Shown one piece after another: positions 8,613 through 16,280 of a DNA stretch of 64,000 bases. Position 1 is the first letter of the stretch. Each line of letters begins with the position of its first letter. A program made the translations under genes and the position numbers. The stretch spans positions 883,955 through 947,954 of the forward strand of contig NZ_LMPP01000002.1 of assembly GCF_001423885.1 (NCBI RefSeq), given 5' to 3'. A model generated the notes under the pieces. The model did no database searches. It saw nothing but the letters and a program-made list of their open reading frames with translations, and was not told where the DNA came from. The DNA comes from Rathayibacter sp. Leaf185 (GTDB taxonomy: Bacteria > Actinomycetota > Actinomycetes > Actinomycetales > Microbacteriaceae).

Positions 8613-9839
8613 TCAGGCTCTCGGTCGCATCGCGGCGAGCCGCTCGGCCGCACGGTCGAGCACCTCGACGCGCTTGCAGAACGCGAAGCGCACCAGCGAG
8701 CGGTACGGAGCCGCATCCTCGGCGCGGCAGAACGCCGACACCGGCACCGCGACGACTCCCGCCAGCTCGGGCAGTGCGCGGCAGAAGGCGACGGAGTCGT
8801 CGAACCCGAGCGGCGCCGCGTCGGCCACCACGAAGTAGCTGCCCGCCGAGGGCGACACCGTGAAGCCCGCCGCCGACAGTCCCGCCGAGAGGATGTCGCG
8901 CTTGTGCTCGAGGGTCGCCGCGATCCCGGTGAAGAACACGTCGTCGAGGCCGAGTCCTCGAGCCACCGCGCCCTGGAAGGGCGACCCGCTGACGTAGGTG
9001 AGGAACTGCTTGACGGCGAGGACCGCGGTCAGCAGGTCACGAGGGCCGGTGATCCAGCCGATCTTCCAGCCCGTGGTGCTGAAGGTCTTGCCGGCGGAGG
9101 AGATCGTGAGCGTGCGCTCGAACGCACCGGGCAGGGTCGCGATCGGCACGTGCGCGCCGTCGAAGCGGAGGTGCTCGTAGACCTCGTCGGTCACGATCAG
9201 CGCGTCGTGGCGCTCGGCGAGGCGCACGATGAGCTCGCGGGTCTCGGCGGGCAGGACGGAGCCGGTCGGGTTGTGCGGATCGTTGACGAGGATCACGCGC
9301 GTGCGGTCGGTCACCGCTCCCTCCAGCTCGCCGTGGTCGACGGTGAACGAGGGGCCGCGCAGGGCGACGGTGCGGTGCACACCTCCGGCCAGCGCGATGA
9401 GTGCGCCGTACGCGTCGTAGTGCGGGGTGAACGTCACGACCTCGTCGCCGGGCTCGAGGAGCGCGAGGAGCGTCGCCGCGAGCGCCTCCGTCGCACCGGT
9501 CGTGACGAGGACCTCGCCGTCGGGGTCGACCTCGAGCCCGTAGAAGCGGCGCTGGTGGGCCGAGACGGCGGTGCGCAGCACCGGGAACCCGGGCCCGGGC
9601 GGGTACTGGTTGAGGCCGGAGGCGATCGCCTCCCGCGCCGTCTCGAGCACTTCTCGAGGACCGTCCTCGTCGGGGAAGCCCTGACCGAGGTTGATCGCCC
9701 CGGTGCGGGTCGCGAGGGCGCTCATCTCGCTGAAGACAGTGGGGGCGACAGCGCCGCCGGGGCCGAGAAGTCCGGCGCCCGCTGCGGCGCGGGTCCAGGA
9801 TCCGTGGATGCTCACGCTCTCAGTCTGCACCTCAGGCAT
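8613..9839 (-). CDS. pyridoxal-phosphate-dependent class I/II aminotransferase (DapC/kynurenine aminotransferase-like)
   Basis: A 408-residue fold-type I aminotransferase. Visible signatures: INLGQGFPDEDGP near the N-terminus, the GATEAL phosphate loop, NDPHNPTGSVL, TDEVYEHLRF and the PLP-lysine motif SSAGKTFSTTGWKIGW. The set matches the KAT/methionine-aminotransferase branch to which actinobacterial DapC (N-succinyldiaminopimelate aminotransferase) annotations also belong, so the precise substrate is uncertain. It is convergent with the nitrilase-like gene; glutamine transaminase/omega-amidase pairs are known in biology, which makes that an attractive but unproven role. The ATG at 9839 is taken as start; several downstream in-frame starts exist. 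Confidence 0.9.
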   Translation of the reverse strand: MPEVQTESVSIHGSWTRAAAGAGLLGPGGAVAPTVFSEMSALATRTGAINLGQGFPDEDGPREVLETAREAIASGLNQYPPGPGFPVLRTAVSAHQRRFYGLEVDPDGEVLVTTGATEALAATLLALLEPGDEVVTFTPHYDAYGALIALAGGVHRTVALRGPSFTVDHGELEGAVTDRTRVILVNDPHNPTGSVLPAETRELIVRLAERHDALIVTDEVYEHLRFDGAHVPIATLPGAFERTLTISSAGKTFSTTGWKIGWITGPRDLLTAVLAVKQFLTYVSGSPFQGAVARGLGLDDVFFTGIAATLEHKRDILSAGLSAAGFTVSPSAGSYFVVADAAPLGFDDSVAFCRALPELAGVVAVPVSAFCRAEDAAPYRSLVRFAFCKRVEVLDRAAERLAAMRPRA

Positions 9840-9920
9840 TGATGTCCCGCTTGCAGGCCTGTCATAAGAAACGCCCAGGTTCCCTGGTCAAGCTATCCCC
9901 GCTTGGAAGGAGCAGCACCC

Positions 9921-11435
9921 ATGACCGAGAGTCACGAGGGTCCTCGTCAGCCGGAGGAACCCACCACGCCGTCAGAGTCCGGCGACCGCGAGGGAGCGTC
10001 CTCGTCGACGACCGGGCCCACCGAGCCGATCCGCGAGGCCGCCGCGCCTCAGCCGCCCTACACGCCGAACACCGAGGCCGGCAACGAGGCCCGACCCGAG
10101 CAGCCCTCGCCCCGGTACGGACAGTACGCTCCGGCCGCCGCCCAGTACGCTCCGCCCGCACCGCACACCGTGCACAGCACCGAGCAGCCGCCCTCGAGCG
10201 CCTTCGGTCCTGCCGGCGAGCAGCCCGGACCCGTCCCGACCGCGACCAAGCGCCGCGCGGGTGTCAGCGTCGTCGCGGCCCTCGCCATCGGCGCGGTCGT
10301 CGGTGGAGTCGCCGGGGCCGGTGTGTTCGGTCTCTGGTCGGCCTCGAACGGCGCGGGCACCCGCGTCGTGTCCGCCGGGGGTTCGCAGACCATCACCGTC
10401 AACAACGCCGAGGACGCGACGACCGCGACCGCGGTGGCGGCCAAGGCGACTCCGAGCGTGGTGACCATCTCGGTCAGCGGCAGCTCCTCCGCCGGCACCG
10501 GCTCGGGCATCGTCCTCTCGAAGGACGGCTACGTGCTCACGAACACCCACGTCGTCACCCTCGACGGCGCGATCTCGGACGCCGCGGTCACGGTCACGAC
10601 CAGCGACGGCCGGATCTTCGCGGCGACCGTCGTGGGCACCGACCCGACCCTCGACCTCGCCGTGATCAAGCTCACCGACGCGAGCGACCTCACTCCGATG
10701 ACCTTCGCCGACTCGACGAAGATCAACGTCGGCGACACCGCCGTCGCGATCGGAGCTCCGCTGGGCCTCTCCGGCACCGTCACCGACGGCATCGTGAGCG
10801 CGCTCAACCGCAGCATCCAGGTCGCCTCCTCGGCCGCTCCAGACGACTCGGGCGACAGCTCGAGCGGCAGCACCGACAGCCCGTTCAACTTCGACATCCC
10901 GGGTCAGACCCCGCAGACGCAGGCCACCAGCACGATCTCGCTCCCGGTCATCCAGACCGACGCGGCGATCAACCCCGGCAACTCCGGTGGCGCGCTGCTC
11001 GACAGCGACGGCGAGCTCATCGGCGTGAACGTCGCGATCGCCAGCGCCGGGCAGTCGTCCAGCTCGGGCGAGCAGTCGGGCAACATCGGAGTCGGCTTCG
11101 CGATCCCCAGCGCGATCGCCGAGCGTGTCGCGAAGGAGATCATCGCGAACGGCTCCGCGACGCACGGCCTCCTCGGGGCGAGCGTCACCGACTCCACGGC
11201 CGACGTCCTCGGCGCCTCCATCCAGGAGGTCACCAGCGGAGGAGCGGCACAGGCCGCCGGTCTCGCCAAGGGCGACATCGTGACGGAGGTGTCGGGTACG
11301 CCCATCACGAGCGCCTCCGACCTGACGGCACAGGTGCGTGCGCAGGCCGCCGGCGCCGACGTCCAGCTCACCTACGTGCGCAACGGACAGAGCTACGAGG
11401 TCGACGTCACGCTGGGCACGATGGCCACCAGCTGA
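9921..11435 (+). CDS. membrane-anchored trypsin-like serine protease with PDZ domain (HtrA/DegP-type)
   Basis: A 504-residue protein. ATG 9921 is preceded by GGAAGGA (9905-9911). The N-terminal ~110 residues are a Pro/Glu/Tyr-rich disordered cytoplasmic segment, followed by one transmembrane helix (GVSVVAALAIGAVVGGVAGAGV). The chymotrypsin-fold protease domain has the complete triad His210 (TNTHVVT), Asp245 (DPTLDLAVIKL) and Ser355 (NPGNSGGALL). A single C-terminal PDZ domain (GLLGASVTDST...AAGLAKGDIVTEVSG) ends the protein. This is the actinobacterial membrane HtrA architecture (PepD-like), a cell-envelope quality-control protease acting outside the membrane. A Ser/Gly/Asp-rich insertion (APDDSGDSSSGSTDS) lies between the Asp and the Ser. 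A strong hairpin follows the gene, so it is probably monocistronic. Confidence 0.93.
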   Translation: MTESHEGPRQPEEPTTPSESGDREGASSSTTGPTEPIREAAAPQPPYTPNTEAGNEARPEQPSPRYGQYAPAAAQYAPPAPHTVHSTEQPPSSAFGPAGEQPGPVPTATKRRAGVSVVAALAIGAVVGGVAGAGVFGLWSASNGAGTRVVSAGGSQTITVNNAEDATTATAVAAKATPSVVTISVSGSSSAGTGSGIVLSKDGYVLTNTHVVTLDGAISDAAVTVTTSDGRIFAATVVGTDPTLDLAVIKLTDASDLTPMTFADSTKINVGDTAVAIGAPLGLSGTVTDGIVSALNRSIQVASSAAPDDSGDSSSGSTDSPFNFDIPGQTPQTQATSTISLPVIQTDAAINPGNSGGALLDSDGELIGVNVAIASAGQSSSSGEQSGNIGVGFAIPSAIAERVAKEIIANGSATHGLLGASVTDSTADVLGASIQEVTSGGAAQAAGLAKGDIVTEVSGTPITSASDLTAQVRAQAAGADVQLTYVRNGQSYEVDVTLGTMATS

Positions 11436-11452
11436 CCCTCCCCAGCACCGCC

Positions 11453-11484
11453 GCAGCCCCCGAGGACGTGTCCTCGGGGGCTGC
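11453..11484 (+). terminator. long perfect hairpin terminator after htrA-like gene
   Basis: Arms 11453-11467 and 11470-11484 are perfectly complementary over 15 bp (GCAGCCCCCGAGGAC and its complement), making a very stable hairpin 18 nt after the protease stop. There is no U-tract; a TAGGGT (11485-11490) follows immediately and may be the -10 of the downstream glycosyltransferase operon, so terminator and promoter are juxtaposed. Confidence 0.75.
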
Positions 11485-11517
11485 TAGGGTTGTGCTCCCG
11501 CCACACGAACTGGACCC

Positions 11518-12600
11518 ATGCAGCCCGAGACACCGACGGACGACCTCTCCGATCTGCCCGGCGTCTCGTACGTCATGCCGGTTCTGAACGAGGTCACCCA
11601 CGTGCGGGCGGCGGTCGACTCCCTGCTCGCGCAGGACTACTCCGGGCCCTTCGACATCGTGCTCGCGGTCGCCCCGAGCATCGACGGCACCGAGGAGCTG
11701 GTCGCCCAGCTGAGCGGGGCCGACCCGCGGATCCACGTGGTCCCGAACGCCGTCGGCTCGACGCCCGCCGGGCTCAACGCCGCCATCCGAGCGTCGCACC
11801 ACCCCGTGGTCGTGCGCGTCGACGCGCACTCGGTCCTACCGTCCGACTACGCGCGCGAGGCCGTCGCGGCGCTGCAGCGCTCGGGAGCCGACAACGTCGG
11901 CGGAGTCATGGCGGCAGAGGGTCTGACCCCGTTCCAGCGCGCCGTCGCCCGCGCCTACGGCTCGCGCATCGGCCTGGGCGGCACACCGCACCACGTCGGC
12001 GGCCAGGAGGGTCCGGCCGAGACGGTCTACCTCGGCGTCTTCCGCCGCACGGCGCTCGAGCGCGCGGGCCTCTTCGACGAGCGCTTCAAGCGCGGCCAGG
12101 ACTGGGAGCTGAACCGCAGGATCCGCGAGCTCGGGGGAGTCGTCTGGTTCACTCCGCGCCTCACCGTCACCTACCGGCCGCGCCCCTCGATGCGCGCGCT
12201 GCTCCGGCAGTTCCTCTCGACCGGGATGTGGCGCGGCGAGCTCACGCGGCTGTTCCCGGCCTCGCGCTCGGTGCGCTACTTCGCGCCTCCGGTGCTCGTG
12301 GCCCTGCTCGCGCTCGGGCTGCTCGTGGGGATCGGGGGAGTCGTCCAGGTGCTCGCGGGCGCCGCACCGTGGCTGCTGCTCGGCCTCGTCGTCCCGGTCG
12401 GCTATCTCCTCCTGGTCGCGCTCGCGACGATCGTCGTCGCGCGGGCCGACGGGATCCGCGCGATGCTGTGGTTCGCTGTCGTGATCCCGTCGATCCATGT
12501 CGCCTGGGGCACCGGCTTCGTTCTGGGCTTCGCCGGTCTGACGAGCAACATCTCCGCCCACCGCCACCAGCCGCGGGCCGACCCAGCGAGGGGCGCATGA
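11518..12600 (+). CDS. glycosyltransferase family 2 with C-terminal membrane segments
   Basis: A 360-residue GT2 enzyme. The N-terminal GT-A domain starts SYVMPVLNEVTHVRAAVDSLL, with the nucleotide-sugar/metal DxD-like VRVDAHSVLPSDY and acceptor-side GQDWELNRRIRELGG (ED/QxxRW-like region). The C-terminal ~110 residues hold three to four hydrophobic helices (PPVLVALLALGLLVGIGGV, WLLLGLVVPVGYLLLVAL, MLWFAVVIPSIHVAWGTGF). This resembles ExoA-type membrane glycosyltransferases of exopolysaccharide pathways. The stop overlaps the ATG of a CDP-alcohol phosphotransferase (ATGA), so the two proteins are likely made together and act on one membrane-linked glycan. Acceptor and sugar are unknown. Confidence 0.9.
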   Translation: MQPETPTDDLSDLPGVSYVMPVLNEVTHVRAAVDSLLAQDYSGPFDIVLAVAPSIDGTEELVAQLSGADPRIHVVPNAVGSTPAGLNAAIRASHHPVVVRVDAHSVLPSDYAREAVAALQRSGADNVGGVMAAEGLTPFQRAVARAYGSRIGLGGTPHHVGGQEGPAETVYLGVFRRTALERAGLFDERFKRGQDWELNRRIRELGGVVWFTPRLTVTYRPRPSMRALLRQFLSTGMWRGELTRLFPASRSVRYFAPPVLVALLALGLLVGIGGVVQVLAGAAPWLLLGLVVPVGYLLLVALATIVVARADGIRAMLWFAVVIPSIHVAWGTGFVLGFAGLTSNISAHRHQPRADPARGA

Positions 12601-13397
12601 CGCAGACCACGAGACCGCGATCGATCGCCGAGCTCCGGGCGGTGGCGCAGCCACCGGAGGTGAGGGGCCGCCGGAACGCGGAGCACTGGACCGCCTCGCT
12701 CTACCTGCGGCGGTTCTCGCCGTACCTCACCTGGCTCCTCCTGCGCACGTCGATCACGGCGAACGGCGTGACCGGCCTGATGATCCTGGTCGGCTGGAGC
12801 GCCGCCGCTGCGCTGCTGATCCCGGGCATCGCCGGGGCGGCGCTCGCGCTCCTGCTCGGCCAGCTGCAGATGCTGGTCGACTGCTGCGACGGCGAGGTCG
12901 CGCGCTGGCGCCGCACCTCCTCTCCTGCAGGCGTGTTCCTCGACAAGGTCGGGCACTACACGACCGAGGCGCTCATCCCGATCGCGCTGGGCCTGCGGGC
13001 GGCGGGGCTGCCCTTCGACGCGCCCGCCGACTATCTCTGGACGACCGTCGGGCTGGCGCTCGCCCTCGTGATCGTCCTGAACAAGGCGCTCAACGACATG
13101 GTGCACGTGGCCCGCGCGAACGCGGGGCTCACCAAGCTGGCCGACACGAAGGGCGAGGCGGTGCCGTCCTCCTCGGGGCTCGCGCGCCTGCGCCGTGCCG
13201 CCCGCTTCGTGCCGTTCCACCGTCTCTACCACTCCGTCGAGCTGACGATGCTCGCCTTCGCGGCGACGCTCGTCGGGCTCGTCGTCGGCGCCTCGGCGGC
13301 CGACCGGTTCCTCGTCTCGGCGCTGCTGCCGCTCGCTTTCCTCGCGCTGATCGGGCACTTCGTCGCGATCATGGCGTCCAAGCGTGTCCGCTCCTGA
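12597..13397 (+). CDS. CDP-alcohol phosphatidyltransferase family membrane protein (variant motif)
   Basis: A 266-residue polytopic membrane enzyme. The family signature is present as D95xxD98-G99xxA102-R103-x8-G112-x3-D116-x3-H120: the last position, normally the catalytic-base Asp, is His. Hydrophobic helices flank the motif (for example GVTGLMILVGWSAAAALLIPGI, VGLALALVIVLN and LLPLAFLALIGHFVAIMA). Family members transfer a phospho-alcohol from a CDP-alcohol to an acceptor hydroxyl in the membrane. It overlaps the upstream GT2 by 4 nt and the downstream GT2 by 14 nt, so it probably acts in the same glycan or phosphopolymer pathway and not in bulk phospholipid synthesis. Substrate unproven. 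Confidence 0.88.
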   Translation: MTQTTRPRSIAELRAVAQPPEVRGRRNAEHWTASLYLRRFSPYLTWLLLRTSITANGVTGLMILVGWSAAAALLIPGIAGAALALLLGQLQMLVDCCDGEVARWRRTSSPAGVFLDKVGHYTTEALIPIALGLRAAGLPFDAPADYLWTTVGLALALVIVLNKALNDMVHVARANAGLTKLADTKGEAVPSSSGLARLRRAARFVPFHRLYHSVELTMLAFAATLVGLVVGASAADRFLVSALLPLAFLALIGHFVAIMASKRVRS

Positions 13398-14259
13398 GCC
13401 CCGCGTCGGAGTCGTCGTCCTGACCCAGGGGACGCGGCCCGACGATCTGGCGACCGGCCTCGCGAGCGTCCTCGCACAGCGGGGTGTCGTGCTCGACATC
13501 GTCTGCGTCGGCAACGGCTGGGAGCCGACCGGCCTCCCCGAGGGCATCCGCGCTCTCGCCCTGCCCGAGAACCTCGGCATCCCCGCGGGGCGGAACGCAG
13601 GAGTGCCCGCGGTGGCGGGGGAGTACCTCTTCTTCCTCGACGACGACGCGCGGATCCCCTCGCCGACGTTCCTCGCCGACGCCGTCGCGCTCCTGAGCTC
13701 GCCGCGGCGGATCGGCCTCGTGCAGCCCCGGGTGGACAGCACCGACGGCACTCCGGCGCCGACGCGCTGGATCCCGAGGATCCTCAAGGGCGACCCGCGT
13801 CGCTCCGGCCCCGTGTTCTCGGTCTGGGAGGGGGCGGTCGTGCTGCGCCGCGACGTCTTCGAGCAGACCGGCGGCTGGGCGGCTCCCTTCTTTTACGCCC
13901 ACGAGGGCATCGAGCTTGCCTGGCGGGTCTGGGACACCGGACGCAGCACGTGGTACGCCGGAGAGCTCGTCGCCGAGCACCCGGTGATCCAGCAGACGAG
14001 GCACGCCGACTACTACCGTCTGAACGCGCGCAACCGGGTCTGGCTCGCGAGGCGCAACCTCCCGGCTCCGCTCGCCCTCGCCTACGTCGGCTCGTGGACC
14101 GCGATCCAGTGCCTCCGCTGGGCGCGCGACCCCGCCGCCCTCGGTGCGTGGTTCGCCGGCTGGCGCGAGGGCTGGCGGTCCGACCCCGGTGAGCGGCGCG
14201 TGCTCTCGGTGCGCACGGTACTGCGCATGGCGTTCGCCGGGCGTCCCCCGATCGTCTAG
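13384..14259 (+). CDS. glycosyltransferase family 2
   Basis: A 291-residue GT2 without obvious membrane helices. It starts at GTG 13384, inside the end of the CDP-alcohol phosphotransferase gene. The GT-A fold is shown by VGVVVLTQGTRPDDLATGLASVL, the PENLGIPAGRNAGV segment and the FLDDDARIPSP DxD metal site; GIELAWRVWDTG is the typical catalytic-base region (ED-like, here with IEL). The arrangement NxGxxxGRNxG plus DDD matches rhamnosyl/galactofuranosyl-type bacterial GT2s in general. It completes a GT2 - CDP-alcohol transferase - GT2 operon. Confidence 0.9.
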   Translation: MSAPEPRVGVVVLTQGTRPDDLATGLASVLAQRGVVLDIVCVGNGWEPTGLPEGIRALALPENLGIPAGRNAGVPAVAGEYLFFLDDDARIPSPTFLADAVALLSSPRRIGLVQPRVDSTDGTPAPTRWIPRILKGDPRRSGPVFSVWEGAVVLRRDVFEQTGGWAAPFFYAHEGIELAWRVWDTGRSTWYAGELVAEHPVIQQTRHADYYRLNARNRVWLARRNLPAPLALAYVGSWTAIQCLRWARDPAALGAWFAGWREGWRSDPGERRVLSVRTVLRMAFAGRPPIV

Positions 14260-14310
14260 CATCGGGTCATCCGCCCCCGGCAGTGGGCGGGATGCCCCGA
14301 AAGGACGACG

Positions 14311-16242
14311 GTGTTCGATTCGACGCAGCTGCTTCCCGGTGCCGTCGCACCGGGTGCGCTCACGCCTTCCGAGCTCCTGCAGACCGTGCGGAGCCGGATC
14401 GACGAGGCCGACGGAGCGACGGCCGATCCCGAGTTCCAGGGGCGCCTCGATGCGCATCTGCCCCGGCTCGTCGAGCTGCTGTCCGAGGTGTACGCCGAAC
14501 GCGACGACCTCGCCGATCAGGTCGTCGCCCTCGTCGAGCTCGCCGCCTCCTCGTGGGAGGCGCGCCCCGACGACCTGCGAGCGCTCGACCGCGTGCGGCA
14601 GCAGCACCCCGACTGGTACCTGTCGAACAAGGCGCTCGGCGGCGTCTGCTACGTCGACCGCTTCGCCGGCGACCTCGAGGGGCTCCGCGCCGAGATCCCG
14701 TACTTCCGCGAGATCGGGCTCAACTACCTGCACCTGATGCCGATCTTCGACGCTCCGGAGGGGGAGTCCGACGGCGGGTACGCGGTCTCGAGCTACCGGC
14801 GCGTCCGCCCCGACCTCGGCGACATGGAGGGGCTCCGGCTCCTCGCCTCCGAGTTGCGCGAGCACGGCATCGCCCTCGTCGTCGACTTCGTCTTCAACCA
14901 CACCTCGAACGAGCACGAGTGGGCTCGCCGCGCGCTCGCGGGCGAGGAGCGGTTCGAGGACTACTACTGGATCTACCCCGACCGCGAGCAGCCCGACGCC
15001 TTCGAGCGCACCACCCGCGAGATCTTCCCCGACGACCACTCCGGGTCGTTCGTACAGCTCGAGGACGGCCGGTGGGTCTGGGCGACGTTCCACAGCTACC
15101 AGTGGGACCTCAACTACTCCAACCCCGAGGTCTTCCGTGCGATGGCCGGCGAGATGCTCTTCCTGGCCAACCAGGGCGTCGACGCGCTCCGCATGGACGC
15201 GGTCGCCTTCATCTGGAAGAAGCTCGGCACCGCGAGCGAGTCGCAGCCCGAGGCGCACCTGCTGCTCCGCGCGTTCAACGAGGTCTGCCGGCTCGCCGCT
15301 CCGTCGCTGCTGTTCAAGTCCGAGGCGATCGTCCACCCCGACGAGGTCGTCGAGTACATCGACCTCGAGGAGTGCCAGCTCTCCTACAACCCGCTGCAGA
15401 TGGCGCTGACCTGGGAGGCGCTCGCCACCCGCGACGTCCGCCTCCTCTCCCAGGCGCTCGAGCGCCGGCACGCACTGCCGGAGGGGACCGCGTGGGTCAA
15501 CTACGTCCGCGGGCACGACGACATCGGCTGGACCTTCGCCGACGAGGACGCGGCCGAGCTCGGCATCGACGCCGCGGGGCACCGCCGGTTCCTCAACGAC
15601 TTCTACACCGACCGCTTCGAGGGGACGTTCGCACGGGGCGTGCCGTTCCAGGAGAACCCCCGCACCGGCGACCGCCGGGTCTCCGGCACCACGGCGTCGC
15701 TCGCGGGCGTGGAGGCGGGCGACGCGTTCGGGATCGACCGCGTCCTGCTCGCGCACTCGATCGCGCTGAGCACCGGCGGACTCCCGCTGATCTACCTCGG
15801 CGACGAGGTCGGACAGCTGAACGACTACCGCTACGTCGAGGACCCCACGACCGCGGGCGATTCGCGCTGGGTGAACCGGCCACGCCGTCCGGCCGAGCGG
15901 TACGCCGAGCGCGAGACTCCCGGCACCGACGCCGGCGAGATCTTCGGTGGGCTCCTGCACCTGATCGCGATCCGGAAGGCCGTGCCGCTCTTCGCCGGCA
16001 CCGAGCTGACGGTCTTCGACCCGGTGAACCGGCATGTGCTCGGATACCAGCGGCCGGGCGACGGCGAGTCGCTGCTCGTGCTCGCGAACGTGTCCGACGA
16101 CGTGCAGGAGATCGACCCCGAGCGCTTCGTCGGCTTCGATGCCTGGGCGCTCGACCTGGTCACCGAGATCACGGTCGATCTGCGCGAGGGATTCCGGCTG
16201 GCGCCGCTCCAGTTCGTCTGGCTCCGGGTGACGCCCGCCTGA
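14311..16242 (+). CDS. amylosucrase-like GH13 alpha-glucosyltransferase/sucrose hydrolase
   Basis: A 643-residue GH13 enzyme starting at GTG 14311 behind a GAAAGGA ribosome-binding site; TAGCAT (14258-14263) may be its -10. The helical N-terminal domain, then NKALGGVCYVDRFAGDLEG, SDGGYAVSSYRRVRPDLGDMEG and the DFVFNHTSNEHEW region are those of amylosucrases (GH13_4). Catalytic residues are nucleophile Asp296 (RMDAVAF), acid/base Glu338 (FKSEAIVHP) and transition-state stabiliser Asp403 (RGHDDIGW). Known members make alpha-1,4-glucan from sucrose or simply hydrolyse sucrose. It is cytoplasmic (no signal peptide). It sits between glycan genes; whether it belongs to that pathway or just uses plant sucrose cannot be decided here. 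Confidence 0.88.
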   Translation: MFDSTQLLPGAVAPGALTPSELLQTVRSRIDEADGATADPEFQGRLDAHLPRLVELLSEVYAERDDLADQVVALVELAASSWEARPDDLRALDRVRQQHPDWYLSNKALGGVCYVDRFAGDLEGLRAEIPYFREIGLNYLHLMPIFDAPEGESDGGYAVSSYRRVRPDLGDMEGLRLLASELREHGIALVVDFVFNHTSNEHEWARRALAGEERFEDYYWIYPDREQPDAFERTTREIFPDDHSGSFVQLEDGRWVWATFHSYQWDLNYSNPEVFRAMAGEMLFLANQGVDALRMDAVAFIWKKLGTASESQPEAHLLLRAFNEVCRLAAPSLLFKSEAIVHPDEVVEYIDLEECQLSYNPLQMALTWEALATRDVRLLSQALERRHALPEGTAWVNYVRGHDDIGWTFADEDAAELGIDAAGHRRFLNDFYTDRFEGTFARGVPFQENPRTGDRRVSGTTASLAGVEAGDAFGIDRVLLAHSIALSTGGLPLIYLGDEVGQLNDYRYVEDPTTAGDSRWVNRPRRPAERYAERETPGTDAGEIFGGLLHLIAIRKAVPLFAGTELTVFDPVNRHVLGYQRPGDGESLLVLANVSDDVQEIDPERFVGFDAWALDLVTEITVDLREGFRLAPLQFVWLRVTPA

Positions 16243-16280
16243 CCCGGTCTCCGTCCGGCCGGGCCGGGTAGCCTGGTCCG

